A DNA stretch of 64,000 nt. Source: Mucilaginibacter sp. L196. GTDB taxonomy: Bacteria; Bacteroidota; Bacteroidia; Sphingobacteriales; Sphingobacteriaceae. A model generated the notes under the pieces. The model was not told the DNA's origin, did not search any database, and was given only the letters and a program-made list of their open reading frames with translations. The translations under genes were made by a program, and so were the position numbers. Each line of letters begins with the position of its first letter. Positions within the stretch are counted from its first letter, which is position 1. Shown piece after piece: positions 37,597-46,920 of this stretch. The stretch lies in NCBI RefSeq assembly GCF_009765905.1, contig NZ_LMUO01000012.1, positions 106,577 through 170,576 of the forward strand, read 5' to 3'.

Positions 37597-38904
37597 ATGG
37601 TGTGGTTAGATAAATTTAAGCTGAACAAAGGCTTAGCGCGTACAATAACAGAAGCAGGATATTTGAGTCCGAAAGAGATACAGCAAAAAACTTTGTCGAG
37701 GATTATTGGCGGGCAGGATGTTATCGCGATAGCTCCAGAAGGGGCCGGTAAAACCAGCACTTACATCATCACTGTATTAAACCGCATAAGGCAAGGGTTT
37801 GACGATGCCCCAAGGGTATTGGTATTAGTACCTGATAAGGAAAAAGTATTCAGCGTAATTGAGCAATTTGATGCGCTCAACAAAAATAAATCAGTAAAAA
37901 TTGTTGGCTTATACGTTGCCCCCGGCATCGAAGCACAAATGGACGCTTTGGCAGATGGCGCCGATATTGTTGTTGCCACGCCAGACCGCGCACGTGCTAT
38001 CTACCTAAAATTGGGCCTCAACCTAAATAAAATAGACTTATTTATTGTTGATGATGCCGAACTTATTGTTAAGCAAGGTATGCAATTACAGGTAGCTGAA
38101 TTGGCAAACAGCATCACCAAATGCCAGCACCTGGTATTTACAGAAGTGCTGCATGATAAGTTAGAAAAAATGATAGCTCCGTTTATGAAACAACCTGCTA
38201 TTATTGAGGTAGAAGAATTAAATGATACGCCTTTAGATACTTATCAGCAAATATTATATAACCTGCCCAACTTCAGGACTAAATTAAACTTGTTGAACCT
38301 GTTTATGCAGGATGATGAGTTGTTCACCAAAGTAGTAGTATTTGTAAACACCCGCATTACTGCTAATACTGTTTACAAAAATCTAAAACCTCAATTGCGC
38401 GATTCGGTGGTTATTTTAAACCCGATGTTTAGTGAGGATAAAGGTATATCGGATATTAATATTTTTAAGAGCGATGATAAGCTGCGGGTTTTAGTGATCG
38501 CAAATGAGAATACCGAAGATGTTGATATTTCGAAGATCCCATTTTTTATTCATTTGGATCTGCCTGAAGAAAAAGAGTTGTTTGTTAACCGGGTAATTAA
38601 AAAAACCGGTGAAGAAGATACTTTAGCCATCACCTTTGCAACTGATATTGAATTGGTGCAGGTTAAAAAGATAGAGCAGGTCATCGGCAGAAAAATGGCA
38701 TTATCTGAATTGCCGGATGACTTGATTATTGATAAAGAGCGTAAAGACAAGGAAGAATCAGTTGAAAAGAAACCTGCCAAAGCGGATAAAAACGCGCCTG
38801 TAGCTGGTGAGGCTTTCCATGAGAAAAAAGCAGCTAATGCCAAGACTTATAATTACAGCTCGGGCACTAAAGCTAAAATGAATAATAAGCGGAAGCATTC
38901 TTAG
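37597..38904 (+). CDS. DEAD-box helicase-like protein with degenerate motifs
   Basis: A 435-residue two-lobed SF2 protein. The start is ATG 37597; an in-frame TTG precedes it. Motif I is intact (APEGAGKT, about residue 46). Motif Ib reads TPDR, motif II DDAE (not DEAD), and motif III has lost SAT (VFTE). Motif VI, usually HRxGRxxR, reads NRVIKKTG, without the arginine fingers. The RecA-like folds seem complete, but ATP-driven unwinding is doubtful. The last 60 residues are Lys-rich and disordered, as in RNA-binding DEAD-box tails. It may be an RNA-binding paralogue or scaffold. It stands alone on this strand. Confidence 0.85.
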   Translation: MVWLDKFKLNKGLARTITEAGYLSPKEIQQKTLSRIIGGQDVIAIAPEGAGKTSTYIITVLNRIRQGFDDAPRVLVLVPDKEKVFSVIEQFDALNKNKSVKIVGLYVAPGIEAQMDALADGADIVVATPDRARAIYLKLGLNLNKIDLFIVDDAELIVKQGMQLQVAELANSITKCQHLVFTEVLHDKLEKMIAPFMKQPAIIEVEELNDTPLDTYQQILYNLPNFRTKLNLLNLFMQDDELFTKVVVFVNTRITANTVYKNLKPQLRDSVVILNPMFSEDKGISDINIFKSDDKLRVLVIANENTEDVDISKIPFFIHLDLPEEKELFVNRVIKKTGEEDTLAITFATDIELVQVKKIEQVIGRKMALSELPDDLIIDKERKDKEESVEKKPAKADKNAPVAGEAFHEKKAANAKTYNYSSGTKAKMNNKRKHS

Positions 38905-38951
38905 GATGTGCAGATTTGCGAATATGCAGATGTGCGGATAGTCTTGATGCG

Positions 38952-39176
38952 CTATTTACCTCTCCCCGCGAAAGTTTCGATATACAAATCTTCTACCTTT
39001 TTGCGGGCCCAGTCTGTTTTGCGTAGGAATTTGAGGCTTGATTTTATGCTGGGATCATCCAGAAAACAATTGATGCGGATGCGGTAACCTAACTCGGGCC
39101 AGCCGTGGTGGGCTACCAGTTCGTTCAATACCATTTCTAAGGTTTTGCCGTGTAATATATTATTGGGTTGTTCCAT
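38952..39176 (-). CDS. VF530 (DUF2132) family protein
   Basis: A 74-residue basic protein. [20 protein letters not shown], then [20 protein letters not shown] and [16 protein letters not shown], is the complete VF530 domain. The family is small and proposed to bind DNA; its physiological role is not established. Its ATG overlaps the stop of the upstream alpha/beta hydrolase by one base (TAATG), so the two are translationally coupled despite no obvious link in function. Confidence 0.93.
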   Translation of the reverse strand: MEQPNNILHGKTLEMVLNELVAHHGWPELGYRIRINCFLDDPSIKSSLKFLRKTDWARKKVEDLYIETFAGRGK

Positions 39177-40042
39177 TAGTTCCAGTTATGAAAGGGTTGA
39201 GTAAAAAACTCATCTACCTTTTTGTTGAATTCATCGGCATGAGCCTGCAAGGTATGATGCGGTGAATTAGGCAAGATCCACAAATAAGCATGCGGAATAT
39301 TTTGATAAATAAGCACCGTATGTTGCAAAACAATTAAATCATGATCTCCACTTATGATTAGTGACGGGCATTTAATTTGTTTCAACGCAGAAAGTGGGAC
39401 ATTAGGCTGCAGCCAATCCAGCATAAATATTTTCCAGTCGTTTTTTTCTTTAGCCGTGGTGAAGGTTTTATTTTTATTATTATTGTAATCATCGCGCTCA
39501 CCTTTCCAATAAGATGGAATTAATGCTGTTGAATCGGGCCATAGATTGGCGCCTGTTGAGGCAAGTTTGATAACTTTGTCAGGGTGACGCATAGCCAATA
39601 ACAGCGCATTGATACCGCCATCGCTCCAACCGATCACATAGCTTGATTTAATATGCATTACATCCAGCAAAGCTGCAAAATCATCCGCCATCATTTCAAA
39701 ACTTAGGGAATCTTTACCATCTACCGATTTACCTTGCGCCCTGCTATCCGCTACGATCACCATATATTTTTTGGAGAAATAGGGAATATTTTTGGTAAAA
39801 GCCGATATATCGCCGCCATTTCCATGTATCATTAATAATGGTTCGCCTTTTCCATAAACCTCGCAATACATTTTAAATCCACGTATATCGTAGTACTTAC
39901 CAGCGGCAGGGTTGTTACCATAAGGGATTGGTTTATCCTGTCCGAAAGCCAGTAAAACGAATAATTGTAAAAGGCAAAGTATAATGAGCTGTTTTTTCAC
40001 GCTGTTAAAAAAAACTAAATTAAACTTAAATTGGTAATGCAT
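39176..40042 (-). CDS. Secreted alpha/beta hydrolase
   Basis: A 288-residue hydrolase of the alpha/beta fold. The oxyanion region is [12 protein letters not shown], the nucleophile elbow is GWSDGG, and the catalytic Asp and His lie near SGDHDLIV and NSPHHTLQ. The signal sequence is [20 protein letters not shown]. The ATG at 40042 adds a 14-residue n-region before it; a GTG directly before the KKQL segment would give a more typical signal peptide and is the main alternative. The substrate is unknown (ester or lactone likely). It is divergent from the GH28 gene 55 bases away. Confidence 0.88.
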   Translation of the reverse strand: MHYQFKFNLVFFNSVKKQLIILCLLQLFVLLAFGQDKPIPYGNNPAAGKYYDIRGFKMYCEVYGKGEPLLMIHGNGGDISAFTKNIPYFSKKYMVIVADSRAQGKSVDGKDSLSFEMMADDFAALLDVMHIKSSYVIGWSDGGINALLLAMRHPDKVIKLASTGANLWPDSTALIPSYWKGERDDYNNNKNKTFTTAKEKNDWKIFMLDWLQPNVPLSALKQIKCPSLIISGDHDLIVLQHTVLIYQNIPHAYLWILPNSPHHTLQAHADEFNKKVDEFFTQPFHNWN

Positions 40043-40096
40043 ATGGATAAATGATTTATTTTTATGCTATCCAATTCTCTACCTAAATAAATACCG

Positions 40097-41494
40097 ATGA
40101 TAAATATAACCCGGCTAAGGTTGCTCTTTTTATTATTACCCGCTTTGCTGATTGTTTCAACTACTAAAGCGCAGGACGATGGTTTTAACACTTCTGTAAA
40201 TGCCATCTTAAAAAACATTCATCCACCACAATTTAAGGCTGCTGTATATAACATTACCCGTTATGGCGCTATAGCGGATGGAAAAACTGATACCAAAGCC
40301 ATTTTTGATAAAGTAATAGACCTGTGCAGTGTAAGCGGTGGTGGCGAGGTATTGGTGCCGAAGGGAACATTTTATACTGCAGGTCCAATCGTTTTAAAAA
40401 GCCATGTAAATTTGCATTTTGAGGATGGTGCCGAGCTTGTTTTCTCGGGCGATCCGAAGGATTATTTGCCACCGGTATTAAGTTTATGGGAAGGTACCGA
40501 GGTATTTAATTATTGTCCGCTGTTGTACGCTTATCAATGTTCGGATATAGCGGTTACAGGGCATGGAATTATCAATGGATCAGCAAGTAAAATATTTGCT
40601 ACCTGGCGGCCACAAGGATCTGCAAATCAATTAAAATTAAGGCAAATGGGCGGGCATAATGTACCGGTTTATGAGCGGGTATTTGGCGATGGTTATCATT
40701 TACCGCCGGATATGATCCAGTTTTTCGGGTGTAAGAATATATTGATAGATGGCATCACTATTAAAGATTCGCCATACTGGGTAATACATCCGGTGTTATG
40801 TAATAACGTTATGGTACAAAATGTAACTATTAATAGTCACAATTTAAATAACGATGGCTGCGACCCGGAATCAACTACTAACGTGCTTATACAGAATTGT
40901 AAGTTTGATACAGGCGATGACGGCATCGCCATAAAAGCTGGTCGTGATCAGGATGCCTGGCGCATAGGCCAGCCAACGGAAAATGTTATTGTGCGTAACT
41001 CCGTTTTCACCTCAAAAGCTAATGGCCTTTGCATCGGCAGTGAAATGTCGGCCGGGGTTAGGAATGTTTATATGTACAATAATTATATTCACCACTGCCT
41101 TAGTGCCATCTACTTTAAATCAAACTTGGATCGTGGGGGATTTATTGAAAACATCCACGTGCAAAATGTGCAATGCGATACCGCTTACGCCGCGTTTATA
41201 AGATTTGAGAATAATTACTCAGGCGCACGTGGTGGCCACTACCCTACTAATTTTAACAACTTTAATATTGAAAAAGTAAACTGCAATTATGCCGGTGAAA
41301 CCGGAATTTATGCCGTGGGTGTGGATGGGCAACCACTTAAAAACATCACATTAAATAAGGTAAGCATCACTAAAACACCAAAGGATGAGGTTATCACCAA
41401 TACAGAAAACTTAGTTTATAAAGACGTAGTTGTTAATGGGCATGTGTTGGCTAAACCAACCAATACCCCGGTTATACAATTACATACCGATTAG
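40097..41494 (+). CDS. Glycoside hydrolase family 28 (polygalacturonase-like)
   Basis: A 465-residue secreted right-handed beta-helix enzyme that cleaves pectin (galacturonan or rhamnogalacturonan). The signal peptide ends at STTKAQ. The catalytic aspartates are visible as NNDGCDPE (Asp253) and GDDGIAIK (Asp274, Asp275). The usual GHG histidine motif is replaced by ANGLCIGSE, and the RIK motif reads YFKS, as in some exo-acting or atypical GH28 branches. It is divergent from the alpha/beta hydrolase gene, with which it may share control. Confidence 0.92.
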   Translation: MINITRLRLLFLLLPALLIVSTTKAQDDGFNTSVNAILKNIHPPQFKAAVYNITRYGAIADGKTDTKAIFDKVIDLCSVSGGGEVLVPKGTFYTAGPIVLKSHVNLHFEDGAELVFSGDPKDYLPPVLSLWEGTEVFNYCPLLYAYQCSDIAVTGHGIINGSASKIFATWRPQGSANQLKLRQMGGHNVPVYERVFGDGYHLPPDMIQFFGCKNILIDGITIKDSPYWVIHPVLCNNVMVQNVTINSHNLNNDGCDPESTTNVLIQNCKFDTGDDGIAIKAGRDQDAWRIGQPTENVIVRNSVFTSKANGLCIGSEMSAGVRNVYMYNNYIHHCLSAIYFKSNLDRGGFIENIHVQNVQCDTAYAAFIRFENNYSGARGGHYPTNFNNFNIEKVNCNYAGETGIYAVGVDGQPLKNITLNKVSITKTPKDEVITNTENLVYKDVVVNGHVLAKPTNTPVIQLHTD

Positions 41495-41505
41495 CCGGGT
41501 TTTAA

Positions 41506-41967
41506 TTAGATCTGCTTACGATAAACCAGGAAACCTGATCGTTCCGCTATTTTATCGTATAGCTTCATCGCAGTGATATTTGTTTCGTGGGTTTGCCAAT
41601 AAACCCTTGGCGAACCTGTAAGTTTCGCACGCTCATAAACACCGTTGATTAATGCCCGGCCAACTCCTTTGCCACGCACGGCTTCATTGGTAAATAAATC
41701 CTGCATATAGCAACTAAGACCTATTGTTATGGTGCTGCGATGAAAAATATAATGCGTTAGGCCTACAAGCTTTCCATTACTTTCGGCAACCAGCGCATTA
41801 ACCGGTTCATCTGGATTAAAAAAACGAGCCCATGTAGTTTGTGTTATTTCAAGCGGAAGCGCTGTTGCACCAGAACGGCCATAAAACTTGTTATAGGCAT
41901 CCCATAAGGGTAGCCATTGTTCGTAATCAGCAGGCTCAATTGGCCTTATTAGTAAATCTGTTGACAT
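41506..41967 (-). CDS. GNAT N-acetyltransferase
   Basis: A 153-residue acetyltransferase with the acetyl-CoA loop RGKGVGRALI (motif A) and the DLFTNEAVRGKG strand before it. The C-terminal ITAMKLYDKIAERSGFLVY is typical of aminoglycoside/amine GNATs. The substrate is unknown. It converges with the GH28 gene and lies nine bases after the DUF4249 gene stop on the same strand, but is unlikely to share its function. Confidence 0.92.
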   Translation of the reverse strand: MSTDLLIRPIEPADYEQWLPLWDAYNKFYGRSGATALPLEITQTTWARFFNPDEPVNALVAESNGKLVGLTHYIFHRSTITIGLSCYMQDLFTNEAVRGKGVGRALINGVYERAKLTGSPRVYWQTHETNITAMKLYDKIAERSGFLVYRKQI

Positions 41968-41976
41968 ATTTTAATA

Positions 41977-42792
41977 TTAATAAACAATTATACTTTTACC
42001 TGTAATGGTATGCGCGCTAAAATAACCAAGCGCATTATTGTTAAAGTTTGATGGTGGATTTGATGGCGTAACCCCACCATCAGGCCCGTTAGTTTGCTGC
42101 TGACTTAAGGTATACCAATATTTGTAAATATTTTTATCAATACTCTCCATATTAACACTGGCAGTATCTCCAGGGTGAATATCTATATCGGTTTGAAAAA
42201 GGTCTTCTTTTACATAACGGCCATTAGTAAAGCTATCATCGTTAGTAAAAATGGTGCCAACCTCGGTGCTGTTTACAAACAAAACAAACAGGTATTGGTT
42301 AGCTATATTCGGCGGGTCCTGATAATTTACGGTAATTGTACGCAAGCTGCTTTTACCAAAAACATTGGGCTTGTCTGTTATGGAGTCAAGCGGTACAGAA
42401 ACTGTTGGCATGGTAGATTGTGCCATATAAGTTGTATCTCCTATTTTTACCGTTAGTGTATAAGTTCGGCCATATACACCACCATGAAAAGGGTAAAGCA
42501 CATACAATCCCGGGTGAACTTCGTTAAAGTGGAATTGCCTGCCCGCACCATCATTAAGCGTTATTACAGCACCTGTTACTGTTGGGAAATTATCAGTAGC
42601 AGTAAAAGGCACAGACTTGGTGATAGTTACATATTGAGGGCCCTCCTGATCTGTTATGTTTGCCTCAATAACAATTTGCGCTGGGGCGTTATTTAGTTTC
42701 AAGTCGATAACTTTTTGGCATGATGCTATTGTCAGTACAATTATTGCAGCAACAATATATCCGTATTTTAATTTGACGCTCTTCATGCTCAT
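41977..42792 (-). CDS. DUF4249 family lipoprotein
   Basis: A 271-residue lipoprotein. The lipobox (TIASCQKVIDL) places the acylated Cys near residue 25. The beta-rich body, beginning IVIEANITDQEGPQYVTITK, is typical of DUF4249. Such proteins are usually encoded next to a TonB-dependent receptor in Bacteroidota and are thought to act as surface-exposed partners; the precise role is not established. Its ATG overlaps the receptor's stop by one base (TAATG), which fixes it as the second gene of the pair. Confidence 0.93.
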   Translation of the reverse strand: MSMKSVKLKYGYIVAAIIVLTIASCQKVIDLKLNNAPAQIVIEANITDQEGPQYVTITKSVPFTATDNFPTVTGAVITLNDGAGRQFHFNEVHPGLYVLYPFHGGVYGRTYTLTVKIGDTTYMAQSTMPTVSVPLDSITDKPNVFGKSSLRTITVNYQDPPNIANQYLFVLFVNSTEVGTIFTNDDSFTNGRYVKEDLFQTDIDIHPGDTASVNMESIDKNIYKYWYTLSQQQTNGPDGGVTPSNPPSNFNNNALGYFSAHTITGKSIIVY

Positions 42793-45146
42793 TAAAACTT
42801 AAAGTTCCAGGTTACTGATGGTATCCTGCCGAACAGGCTGGTTTCCACTGCCTCGGTTGTTCCCGGATTGGTTTTACTATCGCGGAAGGTAATAGCATAA
42901 GGATTACGGTGATCATAAACGTTGTAGATACCGAACGTCCAGCTGGAGTGATATTTTTTATGCGGTTTACCCTCAAGCGTAGCGCCCAAATCCAAACGAT
43001 TATTGGCAGGTTCGCGATTAGCATTGCGTTGCGAATAATAAAAAGTTGTTAAGCCATTTATTTCATATTTGCCATTAGGGTAAGTTACCGGGTTGCCTGT
43101 ACCATAAACAAATGTACTGGAGAACGACCATCTTTTACTGAACTGATAAATGCCTACGGCGGATATATCGTTTGTACGATCCTGAGTAGCCGGATAATAA
43201 TCGCCATTATTTATTGCCGCGAATTTACGTTCGGTGCGCGATAAGGTATAGCCCAGCCAGCCATTGAACTTGCCGTATTTCTTCTTCAAAAAAAACTCTA
43301 TACCATAGGCCCTGCCCGTACCATAAACCAATTGCGATTCCACATCCTGATTGAGGATAAGCTGTGCGCCGTTTTTATAATCTATCTGATTTTGCAGCCA
43401 CTTGTAATATACCTCGGTAGAGAACTCGAACATATTATCATTAAAATTACGAAAATATCCAGTTGAGAATTGATCGGCTATTTCGGGTTTAATGTTGTTG
43501 CTGCTCATCACGTACAAGTCAGTCGGCGTACTACTGGTAGAGTTGCTGATGATGTGTATATTTTGGGTATTACGGTTGTACGATGCCTTTAGGGATGTTT
43601 CTGACGTTAAGCTATAACTTGCTGAAAAACGGGGTTCTAAATTAAAATAGCGCTTAACAATCTGCCCCGAATTATAGGTATTTGATGTGACGGTATTTCC
43701 CGCAGCATCATACGTACTGAATGTACCAGGGCCAAACAAAAACATATTGCTTAAACGGAAGCCATATAATAAACTTAGCTTATCGCTTGCATGCCATTCG
43801 TCGCTTATGTAAGCAGCGGTTTCTAATCCGTAGCGGCGCTCTATCGTTTTATCGTTAAAACTGGAGTTTCCATCAGCGGTAATGCTACCCGGTGCCAGGT
43901 TATGATGCAAGGCATCAACCCCGAACTTAATAGTGTGACTATTGCTGATAAAATATTGAAGATCTTCTTTAAAATCGAGATCGGTTATTTGCGATACCGC
44001 GTTGAAGTTATTGCCCGGCAGGTAGCTTTGTATATCGTAATTATAATTGCTGTAGATAAGCGAAGTGTTTGAAAACAACTTACTATTAAAAATGTGATTG
44101 AAGCGCAAAGTACCTGTTGAATTACCCCAATTGGTGCCGAAGGTATTTTTTAAGCCTAACACATCTTTGCCAAAATATCCGGAAAGATAAAGTACGTTTT
44201 TATCATCAAAGTGGTAATTGGCTTTAGCGTTGATGTCATAAAAATACAGTTGACTACCTTTCACGGTTGAATCGGATGAAGCCCTCAGGAACAGATCGAG
44301 GTAAGTGCGGCGGGCACTGATCATAAAAGAACCTTTGTCCTTTACTATCGGGCCCTCCACTTTGATGCGGGATGAAATGAGGCCAATACCGCCCTGCACT
44401 ACATAGTTTTGGTTATTGCCCTCATCCATTTTAATATCCAACACTGATGACAATCGTCCGCCATATTGTGCTGGCATGCCGCCTTTGTACAGGCTCACAT
44501 CTTTTATAGCATCGGAGTTAAAAGTGGAGAAAAAACCAAATAAATGCGAAGCATTATATACTGTAGCTTCATCTAACAGAATCAGATTTTGATCAGATGC
44601 CCCTCCTCGAACATAAAAGCCTGTATTGCCTTCGCTGGCAGCTTTGACGCCGGGTAATAAGGATAACGTTTTCAGAATATCCCTTTCACCCAACAAAACC
44701 GGGACATTGTTGATCTGCGACATGTCGAGCTTTTCTACTCCCATTTGCGGCGATGCCACGTTATCGTTATTCCGGGTATGTGCATTAATAACAACTTGTT
44801 GCAGCTCGGCTTTGGGGTTAAGGGCTACATCAACCACCTTATTTTCGGTTAAGGCAACGGTGTATACAGCTGGTGCATAACCCACATAAGTTACCGTTAA
44901 AATATAGTTACCCTCCGGAGCGGTTAATGAGTAAAAGCCATAGTTATTACTTGATGTTGAAGTTTTATTTAGCGTTATAGTGGCGCCTATTAATATTTCG
45001 CCGGTAGCTGCATCTTTAACATTACCACTTACGGTAAACTTTTTTTGTGCCGATACTGGGATGCTAATTAACAGGCAAAAAGCAAGCAGAATTGCTATGT
45101 TTAAGTATTGGGGCCTGTAGGTGAATAGTTTATCGGTTGACAGCAT
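42792..45146 (-). CDS. TonB-dependent receptor with carboxypeptidase-like regulatory domain
   Basis: A 784-residue outer-membrane receptor. A signal peptide (ending ISIPVSAQ) is followed by a CarboxypepD_reg-like domain (FTVSGNVKDAATGEILIGAT). The plug domain carries GFYVRGGASDQNLILLDEA and SLYKGGMPAQYGGRLSSVLD. A barrel of about 550 residues ends in WNFKF, with the C-terminal Phe. It lacks the SusC-type size and a SusD partner, and instead is coupled to a DUF4249 lipoprotein. The ligand is unknown; an oligosaccharide or siderophore is possible. It lies downstream of the GH29 gene on the same strand. Confidence 0.94.
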   Translation of the reverse strand: MLSTDKLFTYRPQYLNIAILLAFCLLISIPVSAQKKFTVSGNVKDAATGEILIGATITLNKTSTSSNNYGFYSLTAPEGNYILTVTYVGYAPAVYTVALTENKVVDVALNPKAELQQVVINAHTRNNDNVASPQMGVEKLDMSQINNVPVLLGERDILKTLSLLPGVKAASEGNTGFYVRGGASDQNLILLDEATVYNASHLFGFFSTFNSDAIKDVSLYKGGMPAQYGGRLSSVLDIKMDEGNNQNYVVQGGIGLISSRIKVEGPIVKDKGSFMISARRTYLDLFLRASSDSTVKGSQLYFYDINAKANYHFDDKNVLYLSGYFGKDVLGLKNTFGTNWGNSTGTLRFNHIFNSKLFSNTSLIYSNYNYDIQSYLPGNNFNAVSQITDLDFKEDLQYFISNSHTIKFGVDALHHNLAPGSITADGNSSFNDKTIERRYGLETAAYISDEWHASDKLSLLYGFRLSNMFLFGPGTFSTYDAAGNTVTSNTYNSGQIVKRYFNLEPRFSASYSLTSETSLKASYNRNTQNIHIISNSTSSTPTDLYVMSSNNIKPEIADQFSTGYFRNFNDNMFEFSTEVYYKWLQNQIDYKNGAQLILNQDVESQLVYGTGRAYGIEFFLKKKYGKFNGWLGYTLSRTERKFAAINNGDYYPATQDRTNDISAVGIYQFSKRWSFSSTFVYGTGNPVTYPNGKYEINGLTTFYYSQRNANREPANNRLDLGATLEGKPHKKYHSSWTFGIYNVYDHRNPYAITFRDSKTNPGTTEAVETSLFGRIPSVTWNFKF

Positions 45147-45211
45147 TGGCGGATATAAAGATATTATATTATGCCATTACTGATTATTAATGGCATAATA
45201 TTTAATCAATA

Positions 45212-46597
45212 CTACCTCCGTTCGTTATATACCTGAAACTCTGCTATTGATACCTGGTGATCGGCTTTGGCTATTGATATCCTTACCTTATTGCCCCACA
45301 CCCGGTCAAAGCGATGTATTTTTATCTTTTTACCATTCTCGCCGTCGAATAGTGTTTTCCAAACGCCGTTACTGCAATATTCAAGGCGGTAATTGGTGAT
45401 GTTCGGTTTCTGCTCGGCAATTACAATGGTATTGAATCCTTTATCCTTATCAAAATCAATCTCATACCATGGGCTTTTTACGGTTGGGTTTGATATCCAC
45501 GAAGTGGTAAAATCATCATCATTTGCAAAATCCATAATATTCATATCATCGCTCCAGCTTGAATTTGATGGCTGATTTTTTGCCAGATTTGATGAAATTA
45601 TAGGTGCATCAATAGTTGGCAGTTTTGGTGCTGGGCCATCATTCTTCCACATTTTGCCTATGGTTTTAAGTGCTGTTAGTGTATTATCATCAATAAGCCC
45701 ATCGCGGTTTGGCGCTACATTCAGTATAAAATTACAATCAACTTTATTAAAAGGAATAATATAATTATTAACCAGCATGGCGGGGTTTTTAACTGAATCC
45801 GCAGGGAAATTAGTTTTCCAGAACCATGCAGTATTTATTGGCAGACAAGCTAACGCTGGCATGCTGTTATATTGTTTTGATATGCGCTGACCAGCTCCCA
45901 TTTCGTAGGTTTTTATATCGGTATAGTATAAACCTTCGGCAGGGTATTTGGCACCGTTCAAGTCCATCATTACACAATTTGGTTGCAGCGATTTTACAAG
46001 GTTATAAATATCTTCAAAAGGCACATCATCGTAAGATATCCTCGACCATGGCGCATCCCAACCGTCGATAATTAACGCTGAAATTGGGCCGTAATTGGTT
46101 AAAAGCTCGGTTAGTTGTGCTTTTATCATTTCAACATCCTTATGCGTTATTGAGTTAGGGCGAATGCGATGATGGGTATCTAAAATGGAGTAATACAGCA
46201 TCACTTTTAAGCCATTAGCACGAAAAGCATCGGTAAATTCTTTTACCACATCCCTTTTCAATGGACTATTCATTACATTATAGTCGGTGGTTTTAGTATC
46301 CCAGATACAAAAGCCACTGTGGTGTTTGGTGGTCAGGCAACCATAGCTCATGTTCGCTGATTTCGCGGCTTTTGCCCATTGGTCGCAATCTAATTTTGTG
46401 GGATTAAATATGGATGGAGATGCTTCGGGATCAGGCCAATCCTGGTTCATATAAGTAGGGATATTGAAATGGATAAACATCCCGAATTTTAAATCGACAA
46501 ATTGTTGTTGGAGTTGTTGCAGGATTTGTTTTTCCTGTGCAAATACAGTACTTGATAATAGTAAAGCATAGAATACGGTACAAATAAGTTTTTTCAT
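45212..46597 (-). CDS. Glycoside hydrolase family 29 (alpha-L-fucosidase) with F5/8-type C domain
   Basis: A 461-residue secreted fucosidase. The signal peptide ends at SSTVFAQ. The GH29 TIM barrel has FGMFIHFNIPTYMNQ, TTKHHSGFCIWDT (His92-His93) and the nucleophile Asp178 in LIIDGWD. The last 120 residues or so form a discoidin (F5/8 type C) sugar-binding module (PWYEIDFDKDKGFNTIVI). It would remove terminal L-fucose from plant or host glycans. It is the first gene of a leftward unit followed by the TonB receptor and DUF4249 genes. Confidence 0.93.
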   Translation of the reverse strand: MKKLICTVFYALLLSSTVFAQEKQILQQLQQQFVDLKFGMFIHFNIPTYMNQDWPDPEASPSIFNPTKLDCDQWAKAAKSANMSYGCLTTKHHSGFCIWDTKTTDYNVMNSPLKRDVVKEFTDAFRANGLKVMLYYSILDTHHRIRPNSITHKDVEMIKAQLTELLTNYGPISALIIDGWDAPWSRISYDDVPFEDIYNLVKSLQPNCVMMDLNGAKYPAEGLYYTDIKTYEMGAGQRISKQYNSMPALACLPINTAWFWKTNFPADSVKNPAMLVNNYIIPFNKVDCNFILNVAPNRDGLIDDNTLTALKTIGKMWKNDGPAPKLPTIDAPIISSNLAKNQPSNSSWSDDMNIMDFANDDDFTTSWISNPTVKSPWYEIDFDKDKGFNTIVIAEQKPNITNYRLEYCSNGVWKTLFDGENGKKIKIHRFDRVWGNKVRISIAKADHQVSIAEFQVYNERR

Positions 46598-46703
46598 AAG
46601 TAATGAGGCAATGAAGGGCTAAGATATAAAACAGATTGGTATTTTACGATTGGCAAAGCAGCGCAATGGAAACACCATATATATATTCGGAAGATAAAAA
46701 AGG

Positions 46704-46777
46704 TGTCATGCTGAGCGTAGTCGAAGCATGTGGGCAAAGGCCTTTACGCACATGCTTCGACTACGCTCAGCATGACA
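46704..46777. repeat. Dispersed palindrome, variant (TGTCATGCTGAGCG type)
   Basis: A perfect 29-base stem (46704-46732 with 46749-46777) with an inner palindrome AAAGGCCTTT. The core TGTCATGCTGAGCGTAGTCG is a sequence variant of the TGTCATTCTGAG family. The flanking intergenic stretch 46598-46920 (323 bases) holds only this element and the terminator at 46864-46896. Confidence 0.85.
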
Positions 46778-46863
46778 TCCCTCTTTTTATAAAAAAGTAT
46801 TAGAAAAGCAAATCTCATCTTTCGAACACCTATGGTAAAACACCGATCACAATGGCATAAACA

Positions 46864-46896
46864 ACAAAGCCCTTTTGCAATGCAAAAGGGCTTTGT
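46864..46896 (-). terminator. Intrinsic terminator after the PurF-like gene
   Basis: A perfect 15-bp stem (ACAAAGCCCTTTTGC arm) with a three-base loop lies 24 bases beyond the stop of the PurF-like gene on its reading strand. The U-tract after it is weak. Confidence 0.7.
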
Positions 46897-46920
46897 GTTA
46901 CTTTTTAATATTGATTCAAA

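Noticed and set aside
34190..46597. Canonical polysaccharide utilisation locus
   Set aside because: There is no SusC/SusD pair; the TonB receptor is coupled with DUF4249, and unrelated housekeeping genes are interspersed.
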